From Cornus controversa (lineage: Eukaryota; Streptophyta; Magnoliopsida; Cornales; Cornaceae): a stretch of DNA of 64,000 nucleotides. Of this stretch, positions 46,974 through 58,004 are shown piece by piece. Within the stretch, counting starts at the first letter, position 1; every line of letters starts with the position of its first letter. The notes below the pieces were generated by a model. The model saw only the letters and a list, made by a program, of their open reading frames with translations. It did not search any database and was not told the origin of the DNA. The stretch lies in NCBI GenBank assembly GCA_026545225.1, contig CM048848.1, positions 12,690,853-12,754,852 on the forward strand. Direction: 5' to 3'. Made by a program: the position numbers and the translations under genes.

Positions 46974-48751
46974 AAAGTTTTTAATGGGTATAAATTTATA
47001 TGCAAAGATCAGGTATACATTCTTAATAGCCGACAGATATAGAAAAATATTGATTGAAAAATTGTAGGATTCTTTTAATGCATATAATAGTGGTCTGACA
47101 ACACAAAACCATCAACAGAGTAGTATAACACAGAGCCATCAAAAGAGTAGTAAATACTTGTTTTATCACTTTTTAGAAAATAATAATAGGTTTTGTCAAA
47201 TCGAATTTACTTTATATTTATTCTTTAAATTTGTTGGAAACCATAGCTAGATGGTGGAGTAGTCATTGATGTAGGTTTATGTGGTGTTTTTTGATTAATT
47301 TTTTCTTTATAAAATTAGTTGGCAGGATTAAATAATTTTAATTCCTAGTTCTCCTTATATTTTCACTCGATTTTTTTTCAATAATTTACTTTGCGAAAAA
47401 AGGTATGAAATGTTTCTTCAAATTGTTATCTATTTTTCACTTTTACTTTAATTATGTTATATATATTTTTTTATGTTTATATTCAATATTTATGATACCG
47501 TAGATTAAAAATCATAAAACTATATAACCAGTAAAGAAAAAAATTAAAATTTTAACAAATTTGTTAAATCCATTTTTTTTATTTCATAAAATATAAATTT
47601 ATTTAGATTAATAGAAACTCTCTTAAGTTCTATTTATTTTTATTCTTTCTATAAGGTTATTTGTTAATTTTAAATTATTTAGATACATCAATATGTTTTA
47701 TAGTTTTTAGATACTTATTAAACTCAATACTACCTATTATTAAACGTACAAAGACTTTCAGTATATTATTTTTTTTTAAAACGCATTTTAATAATGTAAA
47801 TTTAACTTTTTTCTAATTATATTCTCTTTATAACTCCTTCCTAAATAATAATTACATTTTTTCTAATTATATTCTTTTTCTAACTCTTCCCATTATAATA
47901 ATAATTTTGATTATTTCAGCACAAATTGTACAATTCATTTTACAAAGAGTTTCAAATTATTTTTAATTATTTATCCAATAAATAAATCAACTACTAATAA
48001 AATTTAATTTTAAAAATTAAGTTGAACACAAACACTTCTCTCTCTATATATCTATATATATATTTTTATGTGATATTGTTTAAAGAGACAAAAAGTATAT
48101 CTATATCTATATACTTGTCTTTTCTATATATATTTTATTCATAATAATATCTATCTCAATCTAAATCTATACTATTCTTAAAAGTACAGAGAATTTCTCA
48201 TCATTTTTAATTTTTTATAATATTATTTATTCCAATACTACTAATAAATTTAATTTTAAAAATAACATTTACAAGCACTTCTCTCTCTCTATATATATAT
48301 TTTTTATGTGATATTGTTTAAAGAGACAAAAAGTATATCTATATCTATATACTATATTTCATATTCATAATAATATCCATAGTATTATTAATTAATTCTT
48401 CTATATACAATATTATTAAATCATTTCGAATTATATTAGAAGATCTCACATTAATTATGTTAGAGGATCTCATGTTTGGCTAGCATATATTTATTTATTT
48501 ATTATTTATAACTCATTTTTTAACTTATTCCCCCAATTATATTGTATTTCTAACTTTTCCTTAAACAGTACTACGTAATTTATGTTTTCTTGTAATTCTA
48601 TTCTATTTCAAACATTGCCTTTTAATTCTATTCAATTTCAAACTCTTTCCTAAATAATAATTTTGTTTTTTTTTCTTTCTAATTATATGCTAGAGTTTTA
48701 TAGCATTTATTTATTTATTTATATTAGTTATTTCAAGTATTCCCAAATCAA
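46974..48751. other. AT-rich low-complexity region
   Basis: No gene. It contains an approximately 240-bp direct duplication (about 47990-48130 and 48230-48360), marked by 'gtgatattgtttaaagagac' in both copies. Confidence 0.65.
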
Positions 48752-49060
48752 TATAAATACCCTCCACAAATTTACTACCATGAATTAAAAAAAAAAAAAG
48801 CAACTAAGTACATAAAATTTCAAGGCCTAAATAGGAGTCTCTTGATTTCCTTTCAAGAATCTCCTATTTCTCTCTTGCCATAAGTCCCACCATAAACAAA
48901 GGGATCAACCTGCCAAGCATCTCATGCTTGCTTCCCCACTATATACTTTCTCCAACTTTCAAGCATGCTTCAAGCATGCTGAAGCGCATATGATAGGAGA
49001 AGGGAGAAGGATCAATAGAATTAGAAAAATTTAGTAAATTAGGGTTGTGTATTTATTTTT
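48752..49060 (+). repeat. Dispersed repeat X, copy 3 (5' part)
   Basis: Matches 19140-19480 ('taccctccaca(a/g)atttacta', 'ctaagtacataaaatttcaagg', 'gataggagaaggga'). Broken at about 49060 by unrelated sequence. Confidence 0.85.
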
Positions 49061-49124
49061 AGGCAAAAGTGCAAAATAAAACTGAGGTTTCTCCAAGTGA
49101 GCATAATACCCCCACTATACTTAC
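49061..49124. other. Unassigned repeat fragment, left of LTR element
   Basis: 'caagtgagcataataccccc' here and 'aaaaagtgagcaagatgccccc' at about 54040 belong to one interrupted sequence with internally similar phrases. The young LTR element inserted within it. Confidence 0.55.
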
Positions 49125-49469
49125 TGATAGAGTATTTGACTCCAATTATGAAACGTACAACGTGGAGGTTAAGTTCAAGGTGACGTGGATAAGGAATCTA
49201 CTTTAATAAGAACTCCTCTATCTCCTGGAGCCAGTCTCCTACTAGGACGCTGTTCCACTTGACCGCTATAAATACAGAAATGATCCATATACCAGGTACG
49301 CAATTAATACCCTCTGAATTTCTTTACAACTTTTAAAATCCTTTCGATTCCTGACTTAATCGTTGGAGCGTAGTCGGCCGGCACCACGCCGGTGCCCTTT
49401 CGATTACTCCTCTCTTGTCTCTTTTACAGGTTGGCGTTTGACCAGTTCGCGGAGGATTTTGCTTCATCA
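49125..49469 (+). repeat. 5' LTR of young gag-only element
   Basis: tgatagagtatttgac start, gcttcatca end. TATA box tataaata at 49267-49274. Confidence 0.96.
49267..49274 (+). promoter_or_regulatory. TATA box in 5' LTR
   Basis: tataaata within 'ccgctataaatacag', in the middle of the LTR. The start site is expected about 25-30 nt downstream. Confidence 0.7.
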
Positions 49470-49471
49470 GT

Positions 49472-49489
49472 TGGCGCCGTCTGTGGGAA
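49472..49489 (+). other. Primer binding site of the young element
   Basis: tggcgccgtctgtgggaa starts 2 nt after the LTR, a form common in Tat-type elements. Confidence 0.8.
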
Positions 49490-49544
49490 ACGAACCCACG
49501 AACTATACTCTCATCGTACCTAAAAATTAAGCGTAAAAAGAAGC

Positions 49545-51045
49545 ATGATGCACCTGCGATCTGGGCTAGAGACCGCCGCCATACAAGACCCTCCTACTGG
49601 GGAGGACCCCCTCGCGGGGCAAGACCCTCCTGCCGCATCCCCGGGTCGCTCCAATCACAATATCCTGATAACAGGAGAGGGGGGCATGCAGCCTCCTGGC
49701 CAAGGAGACTTTCCCGGGGCACGCCCCGGAGTCCCAATCGACCAGGAGCGAGTTGCAGCCTTGGAATATCAGGTCTAGCACTTGAACCAAAGTCTGGCCT
49801 AGTTACTCCAGCAAAATGCGACAATCCTGCAGCGCCTTCCTCCTGTGGAGCCAGTGCCATCTCAGAGCCATCTTATGCCAGTTGATCTAGATAGGGATGG
49901 TGCAGTGCGGGGTAGTGGGGTACTAGCAGAAGACGTGGCCCAAAGCCACGTGAGAAGCGACCGAGAAAAAACAAATCTGACTCATCTAATACCGCTGGAG
50001 AGACCCCGTACCCAAGGGGATTCGGGGTTTAAAGCCCGTACCTTCGGAGACTTAGGGCACCCAGAAGAGGCTGCCTATTATGACTTGGAGATGCAGGATC
50101 TCAGAGCCAAAATAAAAAGCATGGCTCATGCCATAAAAGGGAAATGTCATGCTACAGTAGAAGATCTGGTTCAGCAAACCAATCTCCCTTTCTCTAATGA
50201 GGTAATGACCTGTCCTTTACCCAACAAGTTCAAGATGCCTACCCTTGAAAGCTTTGATGGGACACAGGACCCGCTAGATCATCTGGAGACTTATAAGGCT
50301 CTGATGCACCTCCAAGGAATACTAGATGAAATCCTATGTAGAGTTTTTCCTACTACATTGAAGAAATCTGCTCGGTCATGGTTTAACAACTTAAAGCCAG
50401 CATCTGTACGTTCCTTCAAAGAACTGAGTCAATTGTTCGTAGGCAATTTTATTGCCGCCCGAAGGCACAGAAAGCCCGCTACCTATCTCCTGAACATAAG
50501 ACAGACTAAAGGAGAGTCATTGCGAAACTTCATTAACCGGTTTAATAGGGAGATGTTGCAGGTCGATGCTCTGGATGACAAGGTGGCAGTTACCGCATTT
50601 ATGGGGGGCCTATTGCCTTCAAAGTTCTTGTACTCAATTTCCAAGCACCCTCCAGAAAGTATGTCTGAACTACTCGTGAAAGCCCAAAAGTACATGAACG
50701 CAGAGGATGCCCTTGATGTGAGAAAGGCAGATAAGAAAAAGGGGGGGACAGTCCAGTGAGGAAGATAGACCCCAAGTATCGCAGAATGTCACGAGAGCAG
50801 ACCGATAAAGTATCGCGTCGTGATAAGGGATTCAACACATTTACCCCTTAAACACGTCAATAAGCCAAATCCTCTTCTACATCCAAGATGACCCGGCTGT
50901 TGAATGGCCCCCAAAACTAAGAACCAATCCATCCAAAAGGTCCCACGACAAGTATTGTAGGTTCCATCGCGACCATGACCACAATACAGATGAGTGCATA
51001 GACTTGAAAAGGCAGATTGAAAGTCTAATTCGAAGGGGCCAACTA
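49545..51045 (+). pseudogene. Tat-type gag of young element, recently broken
   Basis: The frame starts at ATG 49545 and is kept to TGA 50757, interrupted only by TAG at 49776 and 49800, both in the same short Gln-rich stretch. A shorter product could start at ATG 49845 (304 aa). The gag domain is at about 50220-50700 (KMPTLESFDGTQDPLDHLETYK, ARSWFNNLKPASVRSF, FVGNFIA, ESLRNFINRFNREM). Past the stop, homologous sequence continues in another frame: DDPAVEWPPKLRTNPSK, then the Cys/His motif KYCRFHRDHDHNTDEC (about 50950-51000), to a stop near 51045. The nucleocapsid-like zinc motif is thus separated from the main gag by a frameshift near 50745. No protease motif follows. Confidence 0.85.
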
Positions 51046-51448
51046 TAAAGATATGTAGCTGGAGATGAGAGGGAAACACAGAACCGCCCATGGGATGGGG
51101 ATGGTAAAGATGACAACACTTGAAAAAATCATTTATTAGGGAAAATCAGAGTTATCTCCGGTAGACTTGGAGAAGACAGGGGGCATATTGACTAGAGACG
51201 TTGGAAGGGAGACAGTTGGCCCATCCTTGGAATGCTGAGCATCTGAGGAAGTGCCACTAGTAAGACTTTCTTTTAAAAGTTGCATTTACTTCAATAATTC
51301 CAGCTGAAACTCAGTTTAATATCGAGTCTTATGATGATAGTTCCGAGGTTCTTGCTTGAATAATTCTCTTTTTGTTACTGAAATATCAATAGTAGTCCTT
51401 TTTTCTTTCAAAATATGTTGTTATAACTAAAACAAAAGGAAAATGGCC
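51046..51448 (+). other. Post-gag unique segment
   Basis: Non-coding remnant containing an internal polypurine-like 'acagggggcatattga' near 51176, similar to the true tract at 53651. Confidence 0.55.
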
Positions 51449-52345
51449 TTACGTAGGCACAACCCTACGGGGACACACCTCCAAGGAGGGCCTTTGATGA
51501 AAAAGGCGGGATGAGTTAATCCCGAAAACATTGTATAAAGAACCCTACGTGGGCACAACCCTACGGGGACACACCTCCAAGGAGGGCCTTTGATGAAAAA
51601 GGCGGGATGAGTTAATCCCGAGAACATTGTATAAAGAACCCTACGTGGGCACAACCCTACGGGGACACACCTCCAATGAGGGCCTTTGATGAAAAAGGCG
51701 GGATGAGTTAATCCTGAGAACATTGTATAAAGAACCCTACGTGGGCACAACCCTAAAGGGACACACCTCCAAGGAGGGCCTTTGATGAAAAAGGCGGGAT
51801 GAGTTAATCCCGAGAACATTGTATAAAGAACCCTACGTAGGCACAACCCTACGGGGACACACCTCCAAGGAGGGCATTTGATGAAAAAAGCAGGATGAGT
51901 TAATCCCGAGAACATTGTATAAAGAACCCTACGTGGGCACAACTCTACGGGGACACACCTCCAAGGAGGGCCTTTGATGAAAAAGGCGGGATGAGTTAAT
52001 CCCGAGAACATTGTATAAAGAACCCTACGTGGGCACAACCCTAAAGGGACACACCTCCAAGGAGGGCCTTTGATGAAAAAGGCGGGATGAGTTAATCCCG
52101 AGAACATTGTATAAAGAACCCTACGTGGGCACAACCCTACGGGGACACACCTACAAGGAGGGCCTTTGATGAAAAAGGTAGGATGAGTTAATCCCGAGAA
52201 CATTGTATAAAGAATCCTACGTGGGCACAACCCTACGGGTATACACCTCCAAGGAGGGCCTTTGATGAAAAAGGCGGGATGAGTTAATCCCGAGAACATT
52301 GTATAAAGAACCCTACGGGGGTACACCTCCAAGGAGGACCTTTTA
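51449..52345. repeat. 96-bp satellite array, about 9 units
   Basis: 'ccaaggagggcctttgatga' recurs every 96 bp from 51481. Each unit has 'ggatgagttaatcccgagaa' and 'ttgtataaagaaccctacg'. Units are over 95% alike by eye. The 301-codon minus frame arises because 96 is divisible by three. Confidence 0.96.
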
Positions 52346-52662
52346 TAAAAAGGAGGCGCATGAATTAATCCCAGAGCATGGCCGGCAAATGGGAGTTATC
52401 CAATAGTGAAAGACTCCACGAAAAGATTCTATGAAAGCCTTTTGTAGAGATAATAGCTATTTATCCATGAAGGGCGTTACAAGATCATAAGCATAAACTA
52501 CAGAAAAAAAAATGCTACAGTAGAAAGCGATATATAAATAAAAAAAATGATGATAAGAAGTACATCAGTCAGAGCCCTTGTTCTCATTCCCTTTCAATTG
52601 CAAGCGGAAAAAATCCATATCAGGCCACTCGCCTTGGTCCGAAAATACTCTATCGAGGGCAG
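52346..52662 (+). other. Spacer between satellite arrays
   Basis: Unique, non-coding, with no motif recognised. Confidence 0.6.
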
Positions 52663-53620
52663 ACCCGAGCGAAGGTGGCCAAACACGAAGGCGGCCAAGA
52701 GCGAAGGTGGCCAAGTGCGAGGGCGGCCAAGCATGAGGGCTGCCAAACGCGAAGGCAGCTGAGCTTGAAGGCGGCCAAGCACGAGGGTAGCCAAGGGCGA
52801 AGGCGGCCAAGTACGAGGGTGGCCAAAAGCGAGGGCGGCCAAGCGCGAAGGTGGCCGATCCTCGAGGGCTGCCAATAGCGAAGGCGGCCAAGCGCGAGGG
52901 CGGTCAAGCGCAAAGGCGGCCAAGTGCGAGGGTGGCTAAGTGCGAAGGCGGCCGACCCTCGAGGGCTGCCAAGAGCGAAGGTGGCCAAGAGCGAAGGTGG
53001 CCAAGTGCGAGGGCGGCCAAGCATGAGGGCGGCCAAGCGCGAAGGCAGCCGAGCTCGAAGGCGACCAAGCACGAGGGTAGCCAAGGGCGAAGGCAGCCAA
53101 GTGCGAGGGTGGCCAAAAGCGAGGGCGGCCAAGCGCGAAGGCGGTCGATCCTCGAGGGCTGCCTATAGCGAAGGCGGCCAAGCTCGAGGGCGACCGGTCT
53201 TCGAGGGCTACCAATAGCGAAGGCGGCCAAGCGCGAGGGCGGCCAAGTGCGAAGGCGGCCGACCCTCGAGGGCTGCCAAGAGCGAAGGTGGCCAAAAGCG
53301 AGGGAGGCCGGCCAAGCGCGAGGGCTGCCAAGAGCGAAGGCGGCCAAACGCGAAGGCGGCCGGTCTCGAGGGCGGCCATGCACAAGGGTAGCCAAGTGCG
53401 AAGGCGGCCAAGTGCGAGGGCGGCCAAGCGCGAAGGCGGCCGATCCTTGAGGGCTGCCAATAGCGAAGGCGGCCAAGCTCGAGGGCGGCCAAGCACGAGG
53501 GCAGCCAAGCGCGAAGGCGGCCAAGCTAGAGGATAGCCAAGCACGAGGGTGGCCAAACGCGAAGGAGGCCAGCCCTCGAAGGCGACTAAGCGAGAAGGAG
53601 GCCAAGCACGAGGGAGGTCG
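52663..53620. repeat. 16-bp GC-rich minisatellite, about 60 units
   Basis: The unit approximates CCAAGYGCGARGGCGG. A 17-base variant, ccgaccctcgagggctg, recurs about every 100-190 bp (about 52859, 52960, 53150, 53268, 53448), giving a higher-order repeat. It is much richer in GC and CpG than anything else here. Long ORFs on both strands (up to 247 codons, Arg/Ala/Pro-rich) come from the repeat. Confidence 0.95.
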
Positions 53621-53650
53621 GTCAAGCCTAAGCCCAGCAACCCTCATGAA

Positions 53651-53661
53651 CAGGGGGCATC
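53651..53661 (+). other. Polypurine tract of the young element
   Basis: cagggggcatc directly precedes the right LTR. Confidence 0.8.
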
Positions 53662-54006
53662 TGATAGAGTATTTGACTCCAATTATGAAACGTACAACGT
53701 GGAGGTTAAGTTCAAGGTGACGTGGATAAGGAATCTACTTTAATAAGAACTCCTCTATCTCCTGGAGCCAGTCTCCTACTAGGACGCTGTTCCACTTGAC
53801 CGCTATAAATACAGAAATGATCCATATACCAGGTACGCAATTAATACCCTCTGAATTTCTTTACAACTTTTAAAATCCTTTCGATTCCTGACTTAATCGT
53901 CGGAGCGTAGTCGGCCGGCACCACGCCGGTGCCCTTTCGATTACTCCTCTCTTGTCTCTTTTACAGGTTGGCGTTTGACCAGTTCGCGGAGGATTTTGCT
54001 TCATCA
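53662..54006 (+). repeat. 3' LTR of young gag-only element
   Basis: Same length as 49125-49469 with one substitution. Followed by cttac. Confidence 0.96.
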
Positions 54007-54011
54007 CTTAC

Positions 54012-55560
54012 AAAGTGAGCAAATAAGTTCCCAAACTTTCAAAAAGTGAGCAAGATGCCCCCTTGAAACTATTTTCAACCAACTTTTGAAATACAATTTC
54101 TAAATTACCTTTTATATATAACATTTAAAAATTGAAAAAAATAAAAAAGCCAAAAACTCAAACTAATGAAATTAATTCAAGAATGATGGTGATAGTAATA
54201 ATATTTTACATTATACAAGGAATATTACTTGAGTTAGCATTATTTTAAAATTTGATTTTAAAAAAAAAATTACATACTTTATTTAATTTAAAATAATAAT
54301 AATAAGTGTATTTATAGAAAAATCGAAATAATAAGTGTTTTGTTCATATATCGGTAAAAAAAAAAAATCGATCAATCATGTTTAAAGAGAATCCATGATT
54401 CTTTATATATTTTCTAGTGATGGTATATTTAATGTACCCCTTAGTTTTTTTTTTTTTGGTTTGGGAAATCGAAGCAAATTTTTAAATACGTGAATGTAAC
54501 TGCACAATTGGTAATAAAACAAAAAATGTACCTGTACAAGTCCTTAAATGGACTAAGGCTAGGGCCCAAATGAACAAAACAAGGTATACAAATCCATGTA
54601 GACCCAAATCCCACCTAGCTAAACCCTAAAAAAATAGGGTTTACGAGTTAGAATGGTGATATGGTCCGGAATTCACCTGAGCAAAAACTCTGTTGTTCTT
54701 ACTTTCAGCATGACTTTTTTTTTTTCCAATGAATCATTATTGTATGAGTGTTCACATTAAACGCAAATAGGTTGTTAGCTCATTAATTTGTGATTGACTC
54801 TGCTTATAAGAGTGATGATATGTTTTTTCATTTTGGGATGGAGAGGAATACTAATTTATTTTCTTATGTGTCATCAAAATTTTTTTTTTTTTTATTTCTA
54901 TTATGTAGTACTATCGTGATGAATTATAATCAATTTTAAGAAAATGATATATTGGAGGAAACTAATGAAGAATGCAACTACATTTCTCCATCCAAGTACT
55001 CACCAAAATTTCACTACTCACTTCCAAAATTCTAATGCAAAAATACTGCAACATTTTAATATTATAATGTATTCCATGATTTTTGGACCCTACGATCATG
55101 ATGGTGAGATACATTGGTTGATTTTACGAAGGTTTTATTAGTTAAACTTTTGAGTCGATCGATCTGACATGTTTTGATCAACGTAATGTACGAACTAAAA
55201 TTGCTTGGATATTAGAGTATTTCTTATGATTTTTGGACATGATCGGATATTACAGTATTTCCTATGATTTTCGGACAGTGAGGATTAATTCCATTCTATA
55301 GCATAACAATCCTTCTGCACAGATTTAATCAAACATTGTGTATCAATAATGTTATTGAAAAATTAAAAAGTAAAGGAGCACATATGTTGTTTAGCTTGGA
55401 GTTTGTTACGTTATTAGCATTTAGTATTGTGAAATTTTCGTCATAAAAACAAATGTATGTATGGTTTGATTTTAGTTTTTATTTATTTTTATTCTAGTTA
55501 AGTTAATTAAGATTGAATATTCTTAACATCCATTGTTGAAGCATGAAAAGTAATTATAAC
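54012..55560. other. AT-rich intergenic, no gene
   Basis: Poly-A and poly-T runs only (for example 54450 and 54880). The 65-codon frame at 54944-55141 has no recognisable features. Confidence 0.6.
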
Positions 55561-55567
55561 TTAAAAG

Positions 55568-57210
55568 GTGCGCTCTTAGCATCCGTCGTGGTATTTTGAA
55601 TGAGTTAATCTACAGTTGACAAACCTCTCTTACCATCACTAATGGAAAATATTTTCTGTTTTCTTTTGTCAACCCTCAAAAAGTAAAAATAAAAACAAAA
55701 AATATGTTTAGAAATATGTTTTTGTTTTTCGATGGTAGAAAACGTTTTTTATTTTTGTGAAGAAAAGAGAAAACATAAAAGAAAATATGTTTTTGTTTAT
55801 TCTGTTTTGGGCACTGTAACTCAAAAACGTTTTTGGTATTATTACTACATGGTCACTGTTCATTCCAAATAAAATTTGTATTATTTGTAACATTTTATGT
55901 AAATATTAAATAGTATTAAAAAATATTTTTAATATATAACATATTATATAATAGTTTAAATAAATTTTTGAGGCAAAAATGTTTATGATTTATTATATAT
56001 TTTTTATTTAATATTAATACATTATTATGCAATAGATATTTCATAATATTATATACCATATTTATATTATATTATATGTAAGTTTTATATTATAATTAAT
56101 TTATAATGTTATAATATATTATATATGTTATTACATATATGATATTATTTAATATTTTTATTTATTATAATATATTATATGTAAACATTATATTATAATT
56201 AATTTATAATATTACCACATATAAGATATTATTTAATATTTAATATTTATAATTATATACTATATGAAATACTATGTTATAATTAATTTATAATATTATA
56301 ATATATTATATATATTATTACATATAAGATATTATTTAATATTTTTTATTTGTTATTATATACTATATGAAATATTATATTATAATTCTTTTTTAATATT
56401 ATAATATATTATATATATTATTACATATCAGATATTGTTTAATATTATTTATTTTTTATTATATACTATATGTTAAATATATTATCCATCACATACTAAA
56501 GTTATACATAATGCATATACATAGAGTTCGTGAATCACAATTGATCAATTGTGGAATAACTTTCGTAGAGGATGATTCATTGTGTTATGTAGTTGTTATG
56601 ATTTTTTATTTTTAAGAATATTGTTATGACTAATGTCACTATTATGACTTTAAATTGAATGTTGTATTTAAATTCATGTATTGGGTAGTATTAGGATTTG
56701 TGACTTTAAATTAGATGTTGTATTTTATTAGGATAATGATTTGTATAGTGAAAAGTTATCACCGAATGTGTACTGAAGAGGGTGTCCATCCATTGAATTG
56801 TGAAAGTGCGAGTCTCACTTGCACGATGAGAGTGATTGACTTTTCCAATTCAGTCATAACTTTCTGTCTTACACTATGTCTATCATTATTTATTTTATTA
56901 TCATGTATTAGGAATTATTAAAATTTGCAAAATCATTGAATTGTATACAACATATATATTTTAAGGTTTTCTGATATCAATAGATGAATTAAAAATAAAA
57001 TAGAAAATTAATAAAAATTAAGACTGTAAAAAGAAAAACAATATGTTACCAAACACTGTTATTTGTTTTTTGTTTCTTAAAATTGTGATAACAATAAATA
57101 TTAATAACGTCATTTCTGTTTTCTATTTTCACTCAGAAAAATAAAATAAAGATTTTACTTTCTTGAGACTGCAGAAATAGAAAACAAAAACATTACTGAA
57201 CGCACCCTAA
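55568..57210. mobile_element. Possible hAT-like non-autonomous element
   Basis: 'ggtgcgctct' at 55568 and 'gaacgcaccctaa' at 57199-57210 are inverted, as in many plant hAT MITEs (gggtgcgttc ends). 'atgtttttgttttt' near 55715 also matches the complement of about 57180-57195. The interior is extremely AT-rich, with imperfect 85-115-bp repeats (about 56090-56480). No target duplication could be fixed, so the borders are tentative. Confidence 0.35.
56040..56480. repeat. AT-rich imperfect tandem repeat
   Basis: 'ttataattaatttataat...atatattatatatattattacatataagatattatttaatatt' recurs four times (starts about 56091, 56193, 56279, 56391). Almost no G or C. Confidence 0.85.
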
Positions 57211-57269
57211 ATTATTTTAGTCACCCTAAATTATTTTACAAACGTTTTCCTTTCTGCATAATTGATGGA

Positions 57270-57715
57270 TTTTGCTTTAGTTAGAATAGATGGTATGCGT
57301 GCTGAAGGTCGATAGCCATTCGAAATTCACAAGATGTGGTGTCATATGGAGGAGGTGGAGGGTGTTATTGCTAATGCTTGGTCTCCTCCTGCTAATGGGA
57401 ATCTCATTCATAAATTGATGAAAAAGATGCAAAATGTGAAAATTGCTATTAAGAATTGGAATAGAACTAAGGGTCAAATTTCTTGCTTTCCTAGGAAAAA
57501 TATTGACTGATATTCAGTTTTCTCTCCTTGCATACTTGGATTCGGATCTGATTCAAAAGTAAAAAATAGCTAAAGAAGAGCTTGAAATTGCCTTGCATCA
57601 TGAGGAGATTCCATGGGCTAAAAGGGTTAGGCTAAAATGGTGGAATGATACTTATAAATGCATCGCTTTTTTCACAAGGTCAAGCAAAAGAACGATTAAT
57701 GAGGACATGACATAC
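57270..57715 (+). pseudogene. L1-type non-LTR fragment, copy B
   Basis: Longer copy of the fragment at 44589. It encodes FEIHKMWCHMEEVEGVIANAW, KLMKKMQNVKIAIKNWNR, then KIAKEELEIALHHEEIPWAK and a CIAFF stretch where L1 ORF2 usually has the KFFH motif. Only the endonuclease-RT linker is present. Interrupted by a TAG near 57313 and by indels. Confidence 0.72.
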
Positions 57716-58004
57716 TTAACATCAAGTAGGACCGATCGCAAAAAGTTGGATTGGTCTGAAAATATACAGATTATATATTTTTATTCAACTTAAATGTAGA
57801 ACCGGTTGGACTTTATAGAAAATTTATTTTTTATTTAAAATATTAGTTTTCCAAATCGACTTATCAAACATAAAGTACAAAGTGTCATCACACACTTACT
57901 TAATCTAAATGACGTTCTCACTTAATCAACGGTATCCATGCACTAGATCAACGGTATACATGCACTTGATTTTTAGCTCCGTGTTCGTTTACGAGAATTA
58001 AATC
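57716..58004 (+). repeat. Block shared with 44946-46215, copy B, left part
   Basis: Same order of phrases as copy A up to 'acgagaattaaatc', where the solo LTR is inserted. Confidence 0.88.

Larger units (their letters stand above)
49125..54006 (+). mobile_element. Young gag-only LTR retroelement with satellites
   Basis: 4882 bp, identical-length 345-bp LTRs (49125-49469 and 53662-54006) that differ at one base (cgttgg or cgtcgg), TG...CA ends and the perfect target duplication cttac (49120-49124, 54007-54011). It contains a primer site, a Tat-type gag with zinc-binding tail, then a 96-bp array and a GC-rich 16-bp array in place of protease, RT and integrase. It must have used enzymes from a relative. 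The single LTR difference indicates very recent insertion. Confidence 0.95.

Noticed and set aside
51427..52332. 301-codon minus-strand ORF
   Set aside because: Produced by the 96-bp satellite, whose unit is a multiple of three; the peptide merely repeats a 32-residue block.
52565..53647. Several Arg/Ala/Pro-rich ORFs on both strands
   Set aside because: All arise from the 16-bp GC-rich minisatellite, which lacks stop codons in most frames.
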